DNA from: Thiothrix sp.
GTDB taxonomy: Bacteria; Pseudomonadota; Gammaproteobacteria; Thiotrichales; Thiotrichaceae
DNA length: 64,000 bases
Reading direction: 5' to 3'
Assembly: GCA_008015155.1 (NCBI GenBank)
Contig: SSFA01000018.1
Coordinates: 1-64,000, forward strand
The notes beneath the pieces were generated by a model. It had not been told where the DNA came from. It made no database searches and saw only the letters and a list, made by a program, of their open reading frames with translations. This document shows positions 37,712-48,286 of this stretch, in pieces. Position 1 is the first letter of the stretch. Every line of letters starts with the position of its first letter. A program made the translations under genes and the position numbers.

Positions 37712-40147
37712 TCAAGAGCGCATTTTTAAACCAGTTGGATCATAGAAGCCTTGTAAAGAAGCTTCAGCAATAAAGCGCTGACGGGCAATTTCAATTTCAA
37801 ACTGACTGGTACGGATTTTTTCTGCTGTCAAATTGGGAAAATTGACATAACCCATACCGATAGCAGAGCCTAAACTGTGGCCATACATGCCCGAGCTTAA
37901 ATAGCCCACAATGCTCCCATCGAGCACAATCGGCTCGTGGTGGTATAATAAAGGTTCAGGATCATGCAGGCGGAACTGCACTAAACGCCGCTCCGGTAAA
38001 CCAGATGCTTTGGCGGCTAAGAAGGCGTCTCGGCCAATAAAGTCTTTGGCATCGGGTTTAGCAGTGAAGGCTAAGCCTGCTTGCTGTAAATTATCAGCAG
38101 GCCCGATATCATGCCCCCAATGCCGAAAGCCCTTTTCTAGGCGCAGACTATTCACCGCATGCAAACCTACATTACATAAGCAATAAGCTTGCCCTGCCTG
38201 CCATACAGCTTGGTAAACCTGAACCGCTTGAGCGGCTGGAATGATCAATTCCCAAGCTAATTCCCCCGTATAGGAGATACGCTGCAGCCAAACCTCAATT
38301 CCTGCCACTTGAGTAAAGCAGCCAGTGGCAAAACCAAAAGCACTATTAGACAAATCGCAGTCAGTGATCGATTCAAGCACATGACGCGCTTTAGGCCCTG
38401 AAATCGCTAGGCACGCATAAGCAGCACTAACGTCTTCAAAGACACTTACACCTAATAGATTTTTCCGTAGATGCCAGCTATCTCGATAAGTCGACCCTAC
38501 ACCGGTCATAACTAAAAACTCAGTTTCAGCTTGGCGGGCGATGGTTAGATCAGCCTCAATACCCCCGCGCTCATTCAGCCATTGCGTATAAACTAAGCCA
38601 CCTACAGCAACATCGATATCAGCACAGGATAGGCGCTGTAAGGTGGCTAAGGCATCTTTCCCCGTTACGCGAAATTTACCAAAGGAGGAAATATCATATA
38701 GGCCCACTGCTTCACGCACTGCACGGTGTTCTGCGGCTGAAAATTCAAACCAATTCTGGCGTTTATAGCTGTAGTGGTATTCAGGCTTCGCCCCATTACG
38801 TGCAAACCAGTTAGGACGCTCATAAGCACCGACTTCACCAAAGCAAGCACCAGCTGCTTGTAAACTGGTATGTAAAGGTGAAACTACGCTATTGCGTGCA
38901 GTCTTATATTGATAGAAAGGCCAGTGCATCGCGTAGGTATGCCCAAGTGCTTCAGGAATTCGTGCTTCTACATAAGCTTGAGTCCGTTGTGCCATTTGGT
39001 GGCGACGCACATCACATTCCAAAATATCTTGGGAGGGGTAACCATCGATGATCCAATCCGCCATGATTTTGCCTAAACCACCGCCTGCGCCAATGCCTTT
39101 GGAGTTTAGGCCGCAAGCTATCCAGAAATGATCGACTTCAGGCGTTGGCCCGAGTAAGTGCAGATTATCTGGAGTGAAGCTTTCCGGGCCATTGAAGAAG
39201 GTATGGATGCCTACTTCGCCCAGTTGCGGAACAGTCTCAATCCCTGCTAGCAAATAGGCTTCGATATGCTCTAAATCACAAGGAAATTCATCGAAGCAAA
39301 ACTCAGGACTAATCCGTTCCATCGGGCAGCCTTTTGCATTGTGTTCAAACCAACCGACTAAATATTTGCCCGCATCTTCTTTGAAATAAACACCCTTATC
39401 GAAATCCCGTAGTACGGGGCGTTTAGTTAATTCTGGCACTGGCTCAGTGACCACATAGAAATGTTCGCAAGCATATAAAGGCAGTTGCACACCAATTTGG
39501 CTAGCCAGACTGCGCGACCATAATCCACCGGTTAACACTATTTGATCTGTACGAATCACGCCCGTTGCTGTACGCACGCCTACGGCTACATCGTTCTCTA
39601 CCAAGATTTCTTCGACCGCAGTATTTTCTAAAATACGTGCGCCATAGTTGCGGGCACCTTTTGCCAGTGCCATCGTGGTATCAATCGGATTGGTTTGTCC
39701 ATCAGCTTTAATATGCAAAGCACCTAAAATACTTTCTGTATTAATGCCCGGATAAAGTTCGGCTAAGCGCTCTAGGCTAATCATTTCGCATTCAACCCCA
39801 AAACCGCTAATGACAGAAGCAGTGCGTAAGAGTTCTTCTAAGCGCTCTTCAGTACGCGCCAGCGATAAACTGCCGGTACGTCGATAGCCAGTGGCTTGGC
39901 CTGTTTCTGCTTCTAATCCAGCATAAAGTTGGTGGCTGTATTTGGCTAAACTAGTCAAAGTAGGCGTCGGCCATAACATACTGACTAAGCCAGCTGCATG
40001 CCAAGTCGTACCACAAGTGAGCTGTTTACGTTCTAAAAGCACCACATCCTTCACGCCACGCTTAGCCAAATGATAGGCAATCGAGCAACCACTAATACCA
40101 CCACCAATAATAAGTACAGATGCATGAGAGGGTAGAATTGAGTGCAT
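37712..40147 (-). CDS. FAD-dependent dimethylglycine/sarcosine dehydrogenase-like protein (DAO plus GcvT domains)
   Basis: An 811-residue oxidoreductase. The N-terminal half is a D-amino-acid-oxidase-type FAD domain with the dinucleotide motif IIGGGISGC (residues 13-21) and a GTTWHAAGL segment in which H50 corresponds to the covalent flavin histidine of dimethylglycine and sarcosine dehydrogenases. An FAO-type linker (~370-425) leads to the C-terminal folate-binding GcvT/aminomethyltransferase domain (~435-811: VGLYDISSFGKFRVTGKDAL, YTGELAWELIIP, LRLEKGFRHWG). It probably demethylates a methylated glycine and passes C1 to tetrahydrofolate. It stands alone, with no gcv, soxBDAG or betaine genes nearby, so the true substrate is open. 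Confidence 0.85.
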   Translation of the reverse strand: MHSILPSHASVLIIGGGISGCSIAYHLAKRGVKDVVLLERKQLTCGTTWHAAGLVSMLWPTPTLTSLAKYSHQLYAGLEAETGQATGYRRTGSLSLARTEERLEELLRTASVISGFGVECEMISLERLAELYPGINTESILGALHIKADGQTNPIDTTMALAKGARNYGARILENTAVEEILVENDVAVGVRTATGVIRTDQIVLTGGLWSRSLASQIGVQLPLYACEHFYVVTEPVPELTKRPVLRDFDKGVYFKEDAGKYLVGWFEHNAKGCPMERISPEFCFDEFPCDLEHIEAYLLAGIETVPQLGEVGIHTFFNGPESFTPDNLHLLGPTPEVDHFWIACGLNSKGIGAGGGLGKIMADWIIDGYPSQDILECDVRRHQMAQRTQAYVEARIPEALGHTYAMHWPFYQYKTARNSVVSPLHTSLQAAGACFGEVGAYERPNWFARNGAKPEYHYSYKRQNWFEFSAAEHRAVREAVGLYDISSFGKFRVTGKDALATLQRLSCADIDVAVGGLVYTQWLNERGGIEADLTIARQAETEFLVMTGVGSTYRDSWHLRKNLLGVSVFEDVSAAYACLAISGPKARHVLESITDCDLSNSAFGFATGCFTQVAGIEVWLQRISYTGELAWELIIPAAQAVQVYQAVWQAGQAYCLCNVGLHAVNSLRLEKGFRHWGHDIGPADNLQQAGLAFTAKPDAKDFIGRDAFLAAKASGLPERRLVQFRLHDPEPLLYHHEPIVLDGSIVGYLSSGMYGHSLGSAIGMGYVNFPNLTAEKIRTSQFEIEIARQRFIAEASLQGFYDPTGLKMRS

Positions 40148-40368
40148 AAACTAACTCCATTAGCGGTCAACTTAAAAATAACTGATATATAAGCATGACA
40201 GGAAGCGTTTTTGGTTCAAGCTAAAGGCTATTCTAAGCTAGATAAATTGAGCTGATGCTGCTGTTTCCGCCGTCTATCTCAGTTTTATGTTAGAGCACTT
40301 AAACTAAGGCTTATTAACTAAATAGCTTGTGCTAAGTTAAAGTTAATAATTGCTTGAGAGCGTAATTT

Positions 40369-41910
40369 ATGTTGCCAGTTGCTTTGAAGCATGCCTTAGT
40401 CTTAGTTCTGCTGAGCCTTAGTGCTATTGCCTGTGCTCAGTTACCTCCCAATATCAATCGCACCCCTTCAGTAGCTTGGAGTCAGCCTGAAAAAACTAGT
40501 TTAGGCCGCTTGGTAGCTTCACAAGCTCGCCATCATCCCAAGCTTTCCGGCTTTTCTTTACTAGCAGGTGGACGGCAAGCCTTCAATGATCGACTTGCTA
40601 TGATTGAGCTAGCGGAAAAAAGTTTGGATTTGCAATACTACATTTGGGAGGAAGACACCACTGGGCTGATTTTAGCAGAACGCTTATTAAAGGCTGCAGA
40701 TCGCGGGGTGCGTGTACGTATTCTGCTAGATGACAATAATATGGCTAACCGTGATCGAGGCATCGCTCTATTGGATGCCCATCTGCATATTGAAATTCGC
40801 ATGGCTAATCCTTTTGCGCAGCGTCATCAACGTCTGATTGGATTTATTACTGATTTTGATCGACTTAATCATCGTATGCACAATAAATCGATGGCCGCAG
40901 ATGGCGCAATTGCCATTGTAGGTGGGCGTAATATTGGCGACAATTATTTTGAAGTTGATGAAAAAGCTAATTTTCGCGATATGGACCTCTTCGTTGCAGG
41001 GCCATTGGTTAAAGAGGTAAGCCATAGTTTTGATAATTTGTGGAACGGCTCTTGGTCGTATCCAATTAGCACGCTAACTAAACATTATTTTTCTGCTCAG
41101 GATTTAGCAGCGGTGCGTTCAAGGCTTAGTGCTTTTACCCAAAAAAATGCCTATCCACATGCCTTGGAAAAAAATCCGCACTCTATTAAACAACAATTTC
41201 AGCAGGAAATAAAAAACTTAATCTGGGCAAAAGGCTGGGTATTTGATAATGATCCAGTGACGCTAGTGAGTTTAAAAAAAGGTGAAATTAGCCAAGTCTA
41301 TAATAGAAAGTTAGCAAGCTTAAAAAAAGAGATTTTAATCGAGTCCGCTTATTTTGTCGTCAGGAAACAAGGTATCAAAAAAGCGCAAGGCTTGATAGCT
41401 AAAGGGGTGAAAATTCGGGTGCTAACTAATTCTTTAGCTTCTAATGATGTATTAGCTGCCCATGCAGGATATGCGAAAACCCGCGAACATCTAATTAAAG
41501 CGGGTGTAGAGATTTATGAGCTGCGTCCGGATGTACAGGGTAGTTTACTCGACAAATTATTGGCTGAAGGTGAGTCAAAATCCTCATTGCATACAAAGTC
41601 TTTTGCATTTGATCAAAATTCAGTTTTTATAGGTAGCTATAACTTAGACCCACGCTCCGCAAACATAAATACAGAAATTGGTATTTATGTAGAAAGCGCT
41701 GAGTTAGCGCATCGTTTGGTGGACTTCATGAACCGTGGTGTTAATCCAGAGGTTTCTTGGCGAGTAGTGTTAAATGCTCAGGGTAAATTACGCTGGTTAG
41801 GCAATGAGCAAGGCAAGCTTAAAGAGTATGAAATCGAGCCGATGACTACCCTTTGGCAACGTTTAACCGTAGGTGTACTTCGACTGTTACCAATAGAGGA
41901 TCAACTCTAA
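40369..41910 (+). CDS. Phospholipase D-family protein, ClsC-like cardiolipin synthase
   Basis: A 513-residue PLD-superfamily enzyme with two HKD motifs: H171/K173/D178 (HNKSMAAD) and H408/K410/D415 (HTKSFAFD), the second followed by VFIGSYNLDPRSANINTEIGI. The N-terminal hydrophobic segment ends in LSAIAC (C22), a plausible lipoprotein site, so the enzyme is probably attached to the membrane facing the periplasm. This layout matches ClsC (YmdC) of E. coli, which makes cardiolipin from phosphatidylglycerol and phosphatidylethanolamine. The ymdB partner is absent. It stands between divergent and co-directional single genes. Confidence 0.82.
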   Translation: MLPVALKHALVLVLLSLSAIACAQLPPNINRTPSVAWSQPEKTSLGRLVASQARHHPKLSGFSLLAGGRQAFNDRLAMIELAEKSLDLQYYIWEEDTTGLILAERLLKAADRGVRVRILLDDNNMANRDRGIALLDAHLHIEIRMANPFAQRHQRLIGFITDFDRLNHRMHNKSMAADGAIAIVGGRNIGDNYFEVDEKANFRDMDLFVAGPLVKEVSHSFDNLWNGSWSYPISTLTKHYFSAQDLAAVRSRLSAFTQKNAYPHALEKNPHSIKQQFQQEIKNLIWAKGWVFDNDPVTLVSLKKGEISQVYNRKLASLKKEILIESAYFVVRKQGIKKAQGLIAKGVKIRVLTNSLASNDVLAAHAGYAKTREHLIKAGVEIYELRPDVQGSLLDKLLAEGESKSSLHTKSFAFDQNSVFIGSYNLDPRSANINTEIGIYVESAELAHRLVDFMNRGVNPEVSWRVVLNAQGKLRWLGNEQGKLKEYEIEPMTTLWQRLTVGVLRLLPIEDQL

Positions 41911-42081
41911 GCGAGTAGTCCACAAAGAGCACTTTTTTAGTGCCTTTGCTGCGAGCTTTAATCTTTTTGCTGCGCTTTTGTGTATCTCTTGTTGTATATA
42001 GTAGAATAAGGATGAGGAGATTTTTATACCAAGCTGTCGCGCGGCTTGCGTTCATTTTATGAGCTATCACCAAGGACAATC

Positions 42082-44310
42082 ATGACTACCAACAATGCAA
42101 AAATCATCTATACCCTGACTGATGAAGCCCCGCTATTGGCGACTTATTCTTTTTTGCCGATTATCCAGGCCTTCGCGAAGCCTGCGGGGATTGACGTGGT
42201 GACGAGCGATATTTCGGTCGCAGCACGGATTTTGGCGGAGTTTCCGGATTTCTTGACTGAGGAGCAGCGCGTCCCGAACAATTTAGCAGATTTAGGTGCA
42301 CTGACCCTAAAGCCTGAAGCCAATATTATTAAGCTGCCAAATATCAGCGCCTCTTTGCCACAACTAACGGCTGCGATTAAAGAGTTACGCTCAAAAGGCT
42401 ATATGGTTCCCGAGTACCCAGAAAACCCACAAACAGATGAAGAAAAAGCTATCGTTAAACGCTATAGCAAGGTGTCTGGTAGTGCGGTGAATCCAGTTCT
42501 GCGCGAAGGCAACTCAGATCGGCGTGCACCCGCAGCAGTTAAGCGCTATGCACGTAATAACCCTCACAAGATGGGTAAATGGAGCCATGCTTCCCGAACT
42601 CACGTTGCACATATGACTCACAGTGATTTCTATCATGGCGAAAAATCCATGACCATGGATCGCGAGTGCGATGTGACAATGGATTTAGTCACCCAAGACG
42701 GTCGCGTTATTGTGCTGAAGGAGAAAACTCATATTCTCCAAGGTGAAATTATTGACAGCATGTTCATGAGTAAGCGTGCACTATGCGAGTTTTATGAGCA
42801 AGAGCTGCAAGACGCGAAAGAAACTGACATTCTCTTTTCCTTGCATGTTAAAGCAACCATGATGAAAGTTTCGCATCCGATTGTGTTTGGGCATGCGGTC
42901 AAAGTGTTTTACAAAGATTTATTTGAGAAATACGGCGATTTGTTCAAGCAAATTGGCGTAAAGCCGAATAATGGTATGAGCAGTGTTCACGATAAAATCA
43001 AAACCCTGCCGCAAGCGCAACAAGATGAAATTTTAGCCTGTATTAAAGAATGTGAAGCGCAACGTCCACGCCTAGCTATGGTCGACTCTGACAAAGGCAT
43101 TACCAATTTACATGCACCCAATGACGTGATTGTTGATGCGTCTATGCCAGCGATGATTCGTGATGGTGGTAAAATGTGGGGGCCAGACGGCAAAATGCAT
43201 GATACCAAAGCGGTGCAGCCAGAAAGTACCTTTGCGCGTATTTACCAAGAGGTGATTAACTTCTGTAAAACCAATGGTGCATTTGATCCACGCACCATGG
43301 GTACGGTGCCGAATGTCGGGTTGATGGCACAACAAGCTGAAGAATACGGCTCACACGATAAGACTTTTGAAATTCCTGAAACAGGTGAAGCACGCATTGT
43401 GGACGATCAAGGCAATGTCCTGATGGTGCAAAATGTGGAAGAGGGCGATATTTGGCGGATGTGCCAAGCAAAAGACGCTGCGATTCGTGACTGGGTTAAA
43501 TTAGCGGTTACGCGCGCACGTCTGTCGAACACGCCAGCGGTGTTTTGGTTAGATCCTTATCGCCCGCATGAAAATGAAGTCATTAAAAAGGTCAATCGTT
43601 ATTTAGAAGACTATGATTTGAATGGTGTTGAAATTCATATCATGTCGCAATTACGCGCCATGCGTTTCACCCTTGAACGTGCCTTCCGTGGGTTTGATAC
43701 TATTGCGGTGACGGGCAATATCCTACGCGATTACCTCACTGATTTGTTCCCAATTCTGGAGTTGGGTACGAGTGCAAAAATGCTCTCGATCGTGCCTTTG
43801 ATGGCTGGTGGTGGTCTGTTTGAAACGGGCGCAGGTGGTTCGGCTCCAAAGCATGTTCAACAATTAGTCTCTGAGAACTATCTGCGCTGGGATTCTTTAG
43901 GTGAGTTCTTAGCCTTGACCGTTTCCATCGAAGATATCGCGCAAAAGACGGGCAATGCCAAAGCGCAAGTCGTTGCTGATACTTTAGATAGAGCCGTTGA
44001 AAAATTGTTGGAAAATAACAAGTCCCCCTCTCGTAAAGTTGGTGAGATTGATAATCGTGGCAGCCATTTCTATTTAGCCATGTACTGGGCGCAAGAACTC
44101 GCTAATCAGACTGAAGATTCTGAGCTGGCAGCAAAGTTTGCGCCACTTGCAAAATCGCTAGCTGAGAATGAGCAAAAGATTGTAGCTGAATTGAATGGGG
44201 TACAAGGCAAGCCAGTGGACTTAGGTGGCTATTATGCTATTGATCCCGCTAAAACCAGCGAGGTCATGCGGCCTAGTGCAACTTTAAATGCAGCCATTGC
44301 AAGCTTATAA
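42082..44310 (+). CDS. icd: Isocitrate dehydrogenase, NADP-dependent, monomeric type
   Basis: Oxidative decarboxylation of isocitrate to 2-oxoglutarate in the TCA cycle. The monomeric enzyme, about 742 residues in Azotobacter and Corynebacterium, is unrelated in length to the dimeric 416-residue form; this protein has 742 from the ATG at 42082, whose AAGGA site 5 bases upstream decides the start over an upstream TTG. Characteristic stretches are [47 protein letters not shown], and [16 protein letters not shown] in the C-terminal half. A clear terminator follows. It is a single-gene unit. Confidence 0.97.
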   Translation: MTTNNAKIIYTLTDEAPLLATYSFLPIIQAFAKPAGIDVVTSDISVAARILAEFPDFLTEEQRVPNNLADLGALTLKPEANIIKLPNISASLPQLTAAIKELRSKGYMVPEYPENPQTDEEKAIVKRYSKVSGSAVNPVLREGNSDRRAPAAVKRYARNNPHKMGKWSHASRTHVAHMTHSDFYHGEKSMTMDRECDVTMDLVTQDGRVIVLKEKTHILQGEIIDSMFMSKRALCEFYEQELQDAKETDILFSLHVKATMMKVSHPIVFGHAVKVFYKDLFEKYGDLFKQIGVKPNNGMSSVHDKIKTLPQAQQDEILACIKECEAQRPRLAMVDSDKGITNLHAPNDVIVDASMPAMIRDGGKMWGPDGKMHDTKAVQPESTFARIYQEVINFCKTNGAFDPRTMGTVPNVGLMAQQAEEYGSHDKTFEIPETGEARIVDDQGNVLMVQNVEEGDIWRMCQAKDAAIRDWVKLAVTRARLSNTPAVFWLDPYRPHENEVIKKVNRYLEDYDLNGVEIHIMSQLRAMRFTLERAFRGFDTIAVTGNILRDYLTDLFPILELGTSAKMLSIVPLMAGGGLFETGAGGSAPKHVQQLVSENYLRWDSLGEFLALTVSIEDIAQKTGNAKAQVVADTLDRAVEKLLENNKSPSRKVGEIDNRGSHFYLAMYWAQELANQTEDSELAAKFAPLAKSLAENEQKIVAELNGVQGKPVDLGGYYAIDPAKTSEVMRPSATLNAAIASL

Positions 44311-44336
44311 AATTTAGCAATCAAAGCTGAAGTTTT

Positions 44337-44364
44337 ACCCCATCCTTCTTAGGGATGGGGTTTT
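44337..44364 (+). terminator. Terminator after icd
   Basis: accccatcc (44337-44345) pairs with ggatggggt (44353-44361) around loop ttcttag, followed by ttt. It lies 26 bases past the icd stop. Confidence 0.85.
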
Positions 44365-44533
44365 ACCACTTGCCACTTTCTACAGTAGATTTTTCAAGCC
44401 TGCGCTTTTTCTCAATCATCCTTTTAAGCACTAAACCATTAGAGATAGTAGGCCTATTTTCAATTGACAGTTTCAAGCTGCTTCGGTGAGTATGTCTTTA
44501 GGTAATCATTACCACTGACGAGGAGAGAAACTT

Positions 44534-45793
44534 ATGCACGCAAGTATCTTGCGCCAATCGCGGCTGTCTACAGCAATCTTATTAAGCTTTACCACACTTC
44601 CTGTTTTCGCTACCAATGGCCTAGCACCAATCGGCTTAGGTATGGAGCATCGTAGCCTGGGTGGGGCTGCGACCGCTTATGCTGCCAATACCTCAAGTAT
44701 TGCGAGTAATCCAGCCGCTACCTCTTTTGTTGAGGATGGATTTGATGTTGGTCTGGAGATTTTCCAACCTAAACGTAGTGCTACTTTTAACGGCAAAGCT
44801 TTTGGGATGCCGGCTGATGTGACTTATGATGGTAATGGCAAGCAGAATTTCTTCATTCCCGAAGGTTCTTATAAGCGTAGTTTTAAGCAATTCGATTTTG
44901 GCATAGCCGTTTATGGCAATGGTGGAATGAATACCAGCTATGAGAAAAATCCTAATTTTGGCACGGGTAAGGCAGGCGTTGATTATCAGCAGTTATTCGT
45001 CGCACCCACGTTCAGCTATAAATTAAATGACAACCATGCGCTTGGTGTTTCAGCAAATCTGGTTTATCACAAATTCAAAGCAGAAGGTTTACAGAATTTT
45101 GATAATGCACAGTTTTCAGCTAATCCGGGGCAGGTGACTAATAATGGCTATGATAGCTCTACAGGCATTGGCTTCAGTATCGGCTGGCAAGGAAAACTTG
45201 CACCCAATCTATCGCTAGGTGCGGCGTATCGTTCAAAAGTCAGTATGGGTAAGCTGGATCAATATTCAGGGCTATTTGCCAACGGTGGAGAGTTCGATGT
45301 ACCTGCCGCGTTGAGCCTAGGATTTGCTTGGCAGGCAGCACCAAATACCTTGCTTGTGGGCGATGTGCAGCGGATTAATTATAGTGATATAGCTGCCATT
45401 GGTAATAGTAGCCATCGGCCGGTGCAGTTTGGTGGTAAAGACGGCCCAGGCTTTGGCTGGAAAGATGTGACGGCTGTTAAGCTCGGTTTAAAACAGCAAG
45501 TGACACCGCAGATGGCAATCATGGTTGGGTATAATAAAGGCACGAATCCAGTGAAGTCTTCAGAAACCACTGTGAATGTCCTTGCACCGGGTGTCGCTGA
45601 ACAGCATCTTAGTTTAGGTGCAGAATGGCAGCTTGATCCGAAATCAAGCCTCATTGCTTCATTTGTACATACCTTTGAGAATGAAACAAAAGGTGATACC
45701 ACTGTACCACCACCTGGGCCGATTGCTTTAGATGCTTATAACCTAAAAATGAAGCAGAATGCTATTGGGATTGCCTATAGCCATCGTTTTTAA
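44534..45793 (+). CDS. FadL/OmpP1/TodX-family outer-membrane transporter
   Basis: A 419-residue outer-membrane barrel for hydrophobic compounds. A signal peptide ending PVFA is followed by the conserved N-terminal plug TNGLAPIGLGMEHRSLGGAATAYAANTSSIASNPAAT, which matches the FadL pattern GxGxxxxxxGGAxxAxxxDxxxxxxNPA. The rest is amphipathic strands ending in GIAYSHRF with terminal phenylalanine. Substrate may be long-chain fatty acids or aromatic hydrocarbons; fadD or fadE genes are absent nearby, so this is inference. A GAGGAGAGA ribosome site precedes the ATG. Confidence 0.9.
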   Translation: MHASILRQSRLSTAILLSFTTLPVFATNGLAPIGLGMEHRSLGGAATAYAANTSSIASNPAATSFVEDGFDVGLEIFQPKRSATFNGKAFGMPADVTYDGNGKQNFFIPEGSYKRSFKQFDFGIAVYGNGGMNTSYEKNPNFGTGKAGVDYQQLFVAPTFSYKLNDNHALGVSANLVYHKFKAEGLQNFDNAQFSANPGQVTNNGYDSSTGIGFSIGWQGKLAPNLSLGAAYRSKVSMGKLDQYSGLFANGGEFDVPAALSLGFAWQAAPNTLLVGDVQRINYSDIAAIGNSSHRPVQFGGKDGPGFGWKDVTAVKLGLKQQVTPQMAIMVGYNKGTNPVKSSETTVNVLAPGVAEQHLSLGAEWQLDPKSSLIASFVHTFENETKGDTTVPPPGPIALDAYNLKMKQNAIGIAYSHRF

Positions 45794-45816
45794 ATTTCTA
45801 CCCATTCCACTCTTTT

Positions 45817-45843
45817 ACACATGCTCATCGAGCGTGTGTTTCT
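45817..45843 (+). terminator. Terminator after the FadL-like gene
   Basis: acacatgctc (45817-45826) pairs with gagcgtgtgt (45830-45839), with one G-T pair and loop atc, followed by tttt. It lies 23 bases after the stop. Confidence 0.75.
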
Positions 45844-45901
45844 AGCCAATTATCCTCTTGTTAGTTAGTAAACTGTTCAAAGTTTACTTATACCTTGAAC
45901 A

Positions 45902-47485
45902 ATGAATCGAGGTATTTTCAGACTATTAAGCTGCTATTTATTGGCAGGCTATGTGCAAGCGAGTATCCCAGCTTTTCCCGGTGCGGAAGGCGATGGTGCG
46001 ACTAGCTTAGGTGGGCGTGCTGGCAAAGTACTAATTGTGGATCGCTTAGATGACCCTTGCCCGACTCAAGCCTGTACGACTGAAGATTTAGCTGATCCAC
46101 ATAAGCTCATTCCCGGTACTTTACGCTGGGCACTTATGCAGCCCTATCCGCGTACAGTGGTATTTCGCGTGTCTGGAATTATTGAATTATTAGCCGACCA
46201 AACTCAGTGGAATGAGAAAACCAAGCAAGTGGATATTCAGCGCCTTGCTAATATTCGTATCAAAAGCTCCTATCTGACAGTAGCAGGGCAAACGGCTCCT
46301 GCCGGTGGAGTCACCATTAAAAATAATGGGATCACCATTTTGACGCATGATGTAGTGATGCGTTATTTACGCTTTCGAACGGGTCGACAGTTACCCGTTT
46401 TTGCGGGTCAGCAAACGCCGGAAACCTTCATGATTGCTAATCATGCCAGTGCAGTGATCATTGATCATTGTTCGTTTAGTTGGACACCTGCTGAAGGTTT
46501 GAGTATCTATACGGGAGAGTTGTGGGATGGTTCGAAAGGAACAGCGACTGATATTAGTATTTCGTGGAATCTACTGGGGGAAGGTTTAGTTAGGCATGCA
46601 GACGGACGAGGGCATCCGAGTTCTGCCTTCATGGCGGGCTACGATGGTGATCCAAGTTATGCGGCTGACCGGGTAAGTTTGCATCATAATCTCTTTGTAC
46701 ATACGCAAAAGCGCAATGGTGATTTTCTGACACAGCGCGGTCAATTCATTAATAATCTAATTTATAACTGGCAGTGGTTGCCGACCGTTTTGGCTGGGGC
46801 AGTGCAAGCTGATGTCATTGGCAATACTTGGAAAGCGGGGCCTATTACACAAGCTGATTATGACCAGCGGCGTGGCGGCTTACATCTAGTCCCTGCAGCA
46901 CGTCTGCAAAAGCAACCTGATCCTGAGGGTTGGTGGGATGGCGTGCCTGGCGAACCCTCTGTATATTTAAAAGATAACCGCTACCTGCCAATGGGTGCGG
47001 GAAGTAAAGAGCCAATTAATCTTCTGTGCTCTTATGCAAGCCGTACCGCAGCCTGTAGTAAGCAAATACCGATGCATTGGTGGCGTCTTAAAGCTTTAAA
47101 CCCAAATGCTATTCCTATTACTACCCAAACTGCAGTCGAAGCGGAACGCTTAGTTTTAGAACAAGCGGGAGCTAATCAGCGTATTAATAGTTTGGGTCAT
47201 TGGGTAAATAATCGTGATTCTGTTGATCAGCGCTATGTGGATGACTATCGTTCGGGGACTTATTTGAACAAGGCTTTTCCTTTTGCTGAAGCTGAGGTCG
47301 GTGGTTTTCCAACTCAGATTGAAGGCGAGCCTTATCCTGACGCTGATCGGGATGGCATCTCCGATCGCTGGGAACAACTGCAAGGCTTAAACCCTGCAGA
47401 TGCGGGTGATGCATCTAAACAAGCACCCAACAAAGGTGGTTATACATGGTTAGAGCTATTTATTAATGGGAGTCAGCCGCTTTAG
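45902..47485 (+). CDS. Secreted pectate-lyase-like polysaccharide lyase
   Basis: A 527-residue secreted protein. The signal peptide (about 1-20, LSCYLLAGYVQA) leads to IPAFPGAEGDGATSLGGRAGKVLIVDRLDD, then RTVVFRVSGIIELL, YLTVAGQTAPAGGVTIKNNGITI, and the parallel-beta-helix segments DVVMRYLRFRTG and VIIDHCSFSWTPAEGLSIYTG, all typical of pectate lyase-like right-handed beta helices. The C-terminus has a thrombospondin-3/dockerin-like calcium segment (YPDADRDGISDRWEQLQGLNP). Substrate is unknown (pectate or another acidic glycan). Its ribosome site is poor. No PUL genes such as SusC/D or other lyases are adjacent. Confidence 0.78.
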   Translation: MNRGIFRLLSCYLLAGYVQASIPAFPGAEGDGATSLGGRAGKVLIVDRLDDPCPTQACTTEDLADPHKLIPGTLRWALMQPYPRTVVFRVSGIIELLADQTQWNEKTKQVDIQRLANIRIKSSYLTVAGQTAPAGGVTIKNNGITILTHDVVMRYLRFRTGRQLPVFAGQQTPETFMIANHASAVIIDHCSFSWTPAEGLSIYTGELWDGSKGTATDISISWNLLGEGLVRHADGRGHPSSAFMAGYDGDPSYAADRVSLHHNLFVHTQKRNGDFLTQRGQFINNLIYNWQWLPTVLAGAVQADVIGNTWKAGPITQADYDQRRGGLHLVPAARLQKQPDPEGWWDGVPGEPSVYLKDNRYLPMGAGSKEPINLLCSYASRTAACSKQIPMHWWRLKALNPNAIPITTQTAVEAERLVLEQAGANQRINSLGHWVNNRDSVDQRYVDDYRSGTYLNKAFPFAEAEVGGFPTQIEGEPYPDADRDGISDRWEQLQGLNPADAGDASKQAPNKGGYTWLELFINGSQPL

Positions 47486-47622
47486 CCACCAGCTACTTTG
47501 GTACTCAGCGTACTAAAAAACTGTAATTCCCTACTGATTTTCTCAATTAAACCTATACTTAAAATTGCTTTAAATAGAAATATTTAGGCAGGCTCATAAT
47601 CATGATTAGCGAGGGAATATGT

Positions 47623-48270
47623 ATGAGACATCTAGACGTTTCACGGGCTTCTTTACAGCTCATTTTAGCCCTGGTTTTCAGTTTTATGCTTAGTGCAACA
47701 GTAGAAGCGACGACCAATGGACGGAATGTGAATGTGGTCGAGTTTGGTGATGATTCTGGCCAGTTAGGCACCTTCCGACAAATCAGCAAAAATCAATGGA
47801 TTGAGCAGAACAAACAAGGGCAAAAAACCTTTGCTTTTAGTCAGACCCAACGGGATGACTGGTCGGTCTATTTATTAGACAGCTCAAGAAATGTGCGTTT
47901 GCAACTGGATTTACATCGCAAAGTAGTCCGTTATAGCGACCCACAAACCCCCATTCGGGATCAATATAAAATTCTTTCTAGTTCGTCGAAGCTTAGCGGT
48001 TGGCTAGTGAGTAAAGTTGTGTTCAATAATGGGGGCGCGGATATTGGTGAATACAATCAAAGCTCAGGCAAATCGTGGCAGGAACTGAGCTTACCTAGTC
48101 GCAAAGTAGCGTTTAATTTTAAAGAGCAGGCAAGAGATGATTGGTCGGTGTATTTGTATGACGCATCGCGTGATGTGAACATTCAATTAGATTTACACAC
48201 TGGTAAAGTGATGTACAGTGAAGGCAATGGCGCTCGCCGTCCTTTGTATACGATTACTAAAGCGCGCTAA
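47623..48270 (+). CDS. Exported protein of unknown function with two internal repeats
   Basis: I do not recognise this 215-residue protein. After a signal peptide (~1-29, ending ATVEA) it holds two diverged copies of a ~70-residue module: copy 1 with AFSQTQRDDWSVYLLDSSRN, then VRLQLDLHRKVVRYSD; copy 2 with NFKEQARDDWSVYLYDASRD, then VNIQLDLHTGKVMYSE. The RDDWSVYLxDxSRxVxxQLDLH core is strongly conserved and probably a beta-sandwich binding module. The start at 47623 has GAGGGA 6 bases upstream; an ATG at 47602 has no site. It follows the lyase gene by 137 bases, so co-secretion is possible but unproven. Confidence 0.75.
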   Translation: MRHLDVSRASLQLILALVFSFMLSATVEATTNGRNVNVVEFGDDSGQLGTFRQISKNQWIEQNKQGQKTFAFSQTQRDDWSVYLLDSSRNVRLQLDLHRKVVRYSDPQTPIRDQYKILSSSSKLSGWLVSKVVFNNGGADIGEYNQSSGKSWQELSLPSRKVAFNFKEQARDDWSVYLYDASRDVNIQLDLHTGKVMYSEGNGARRPLYTITKAR

Positions 48271-48286
48271 GTTTAGTAGCTAGACT

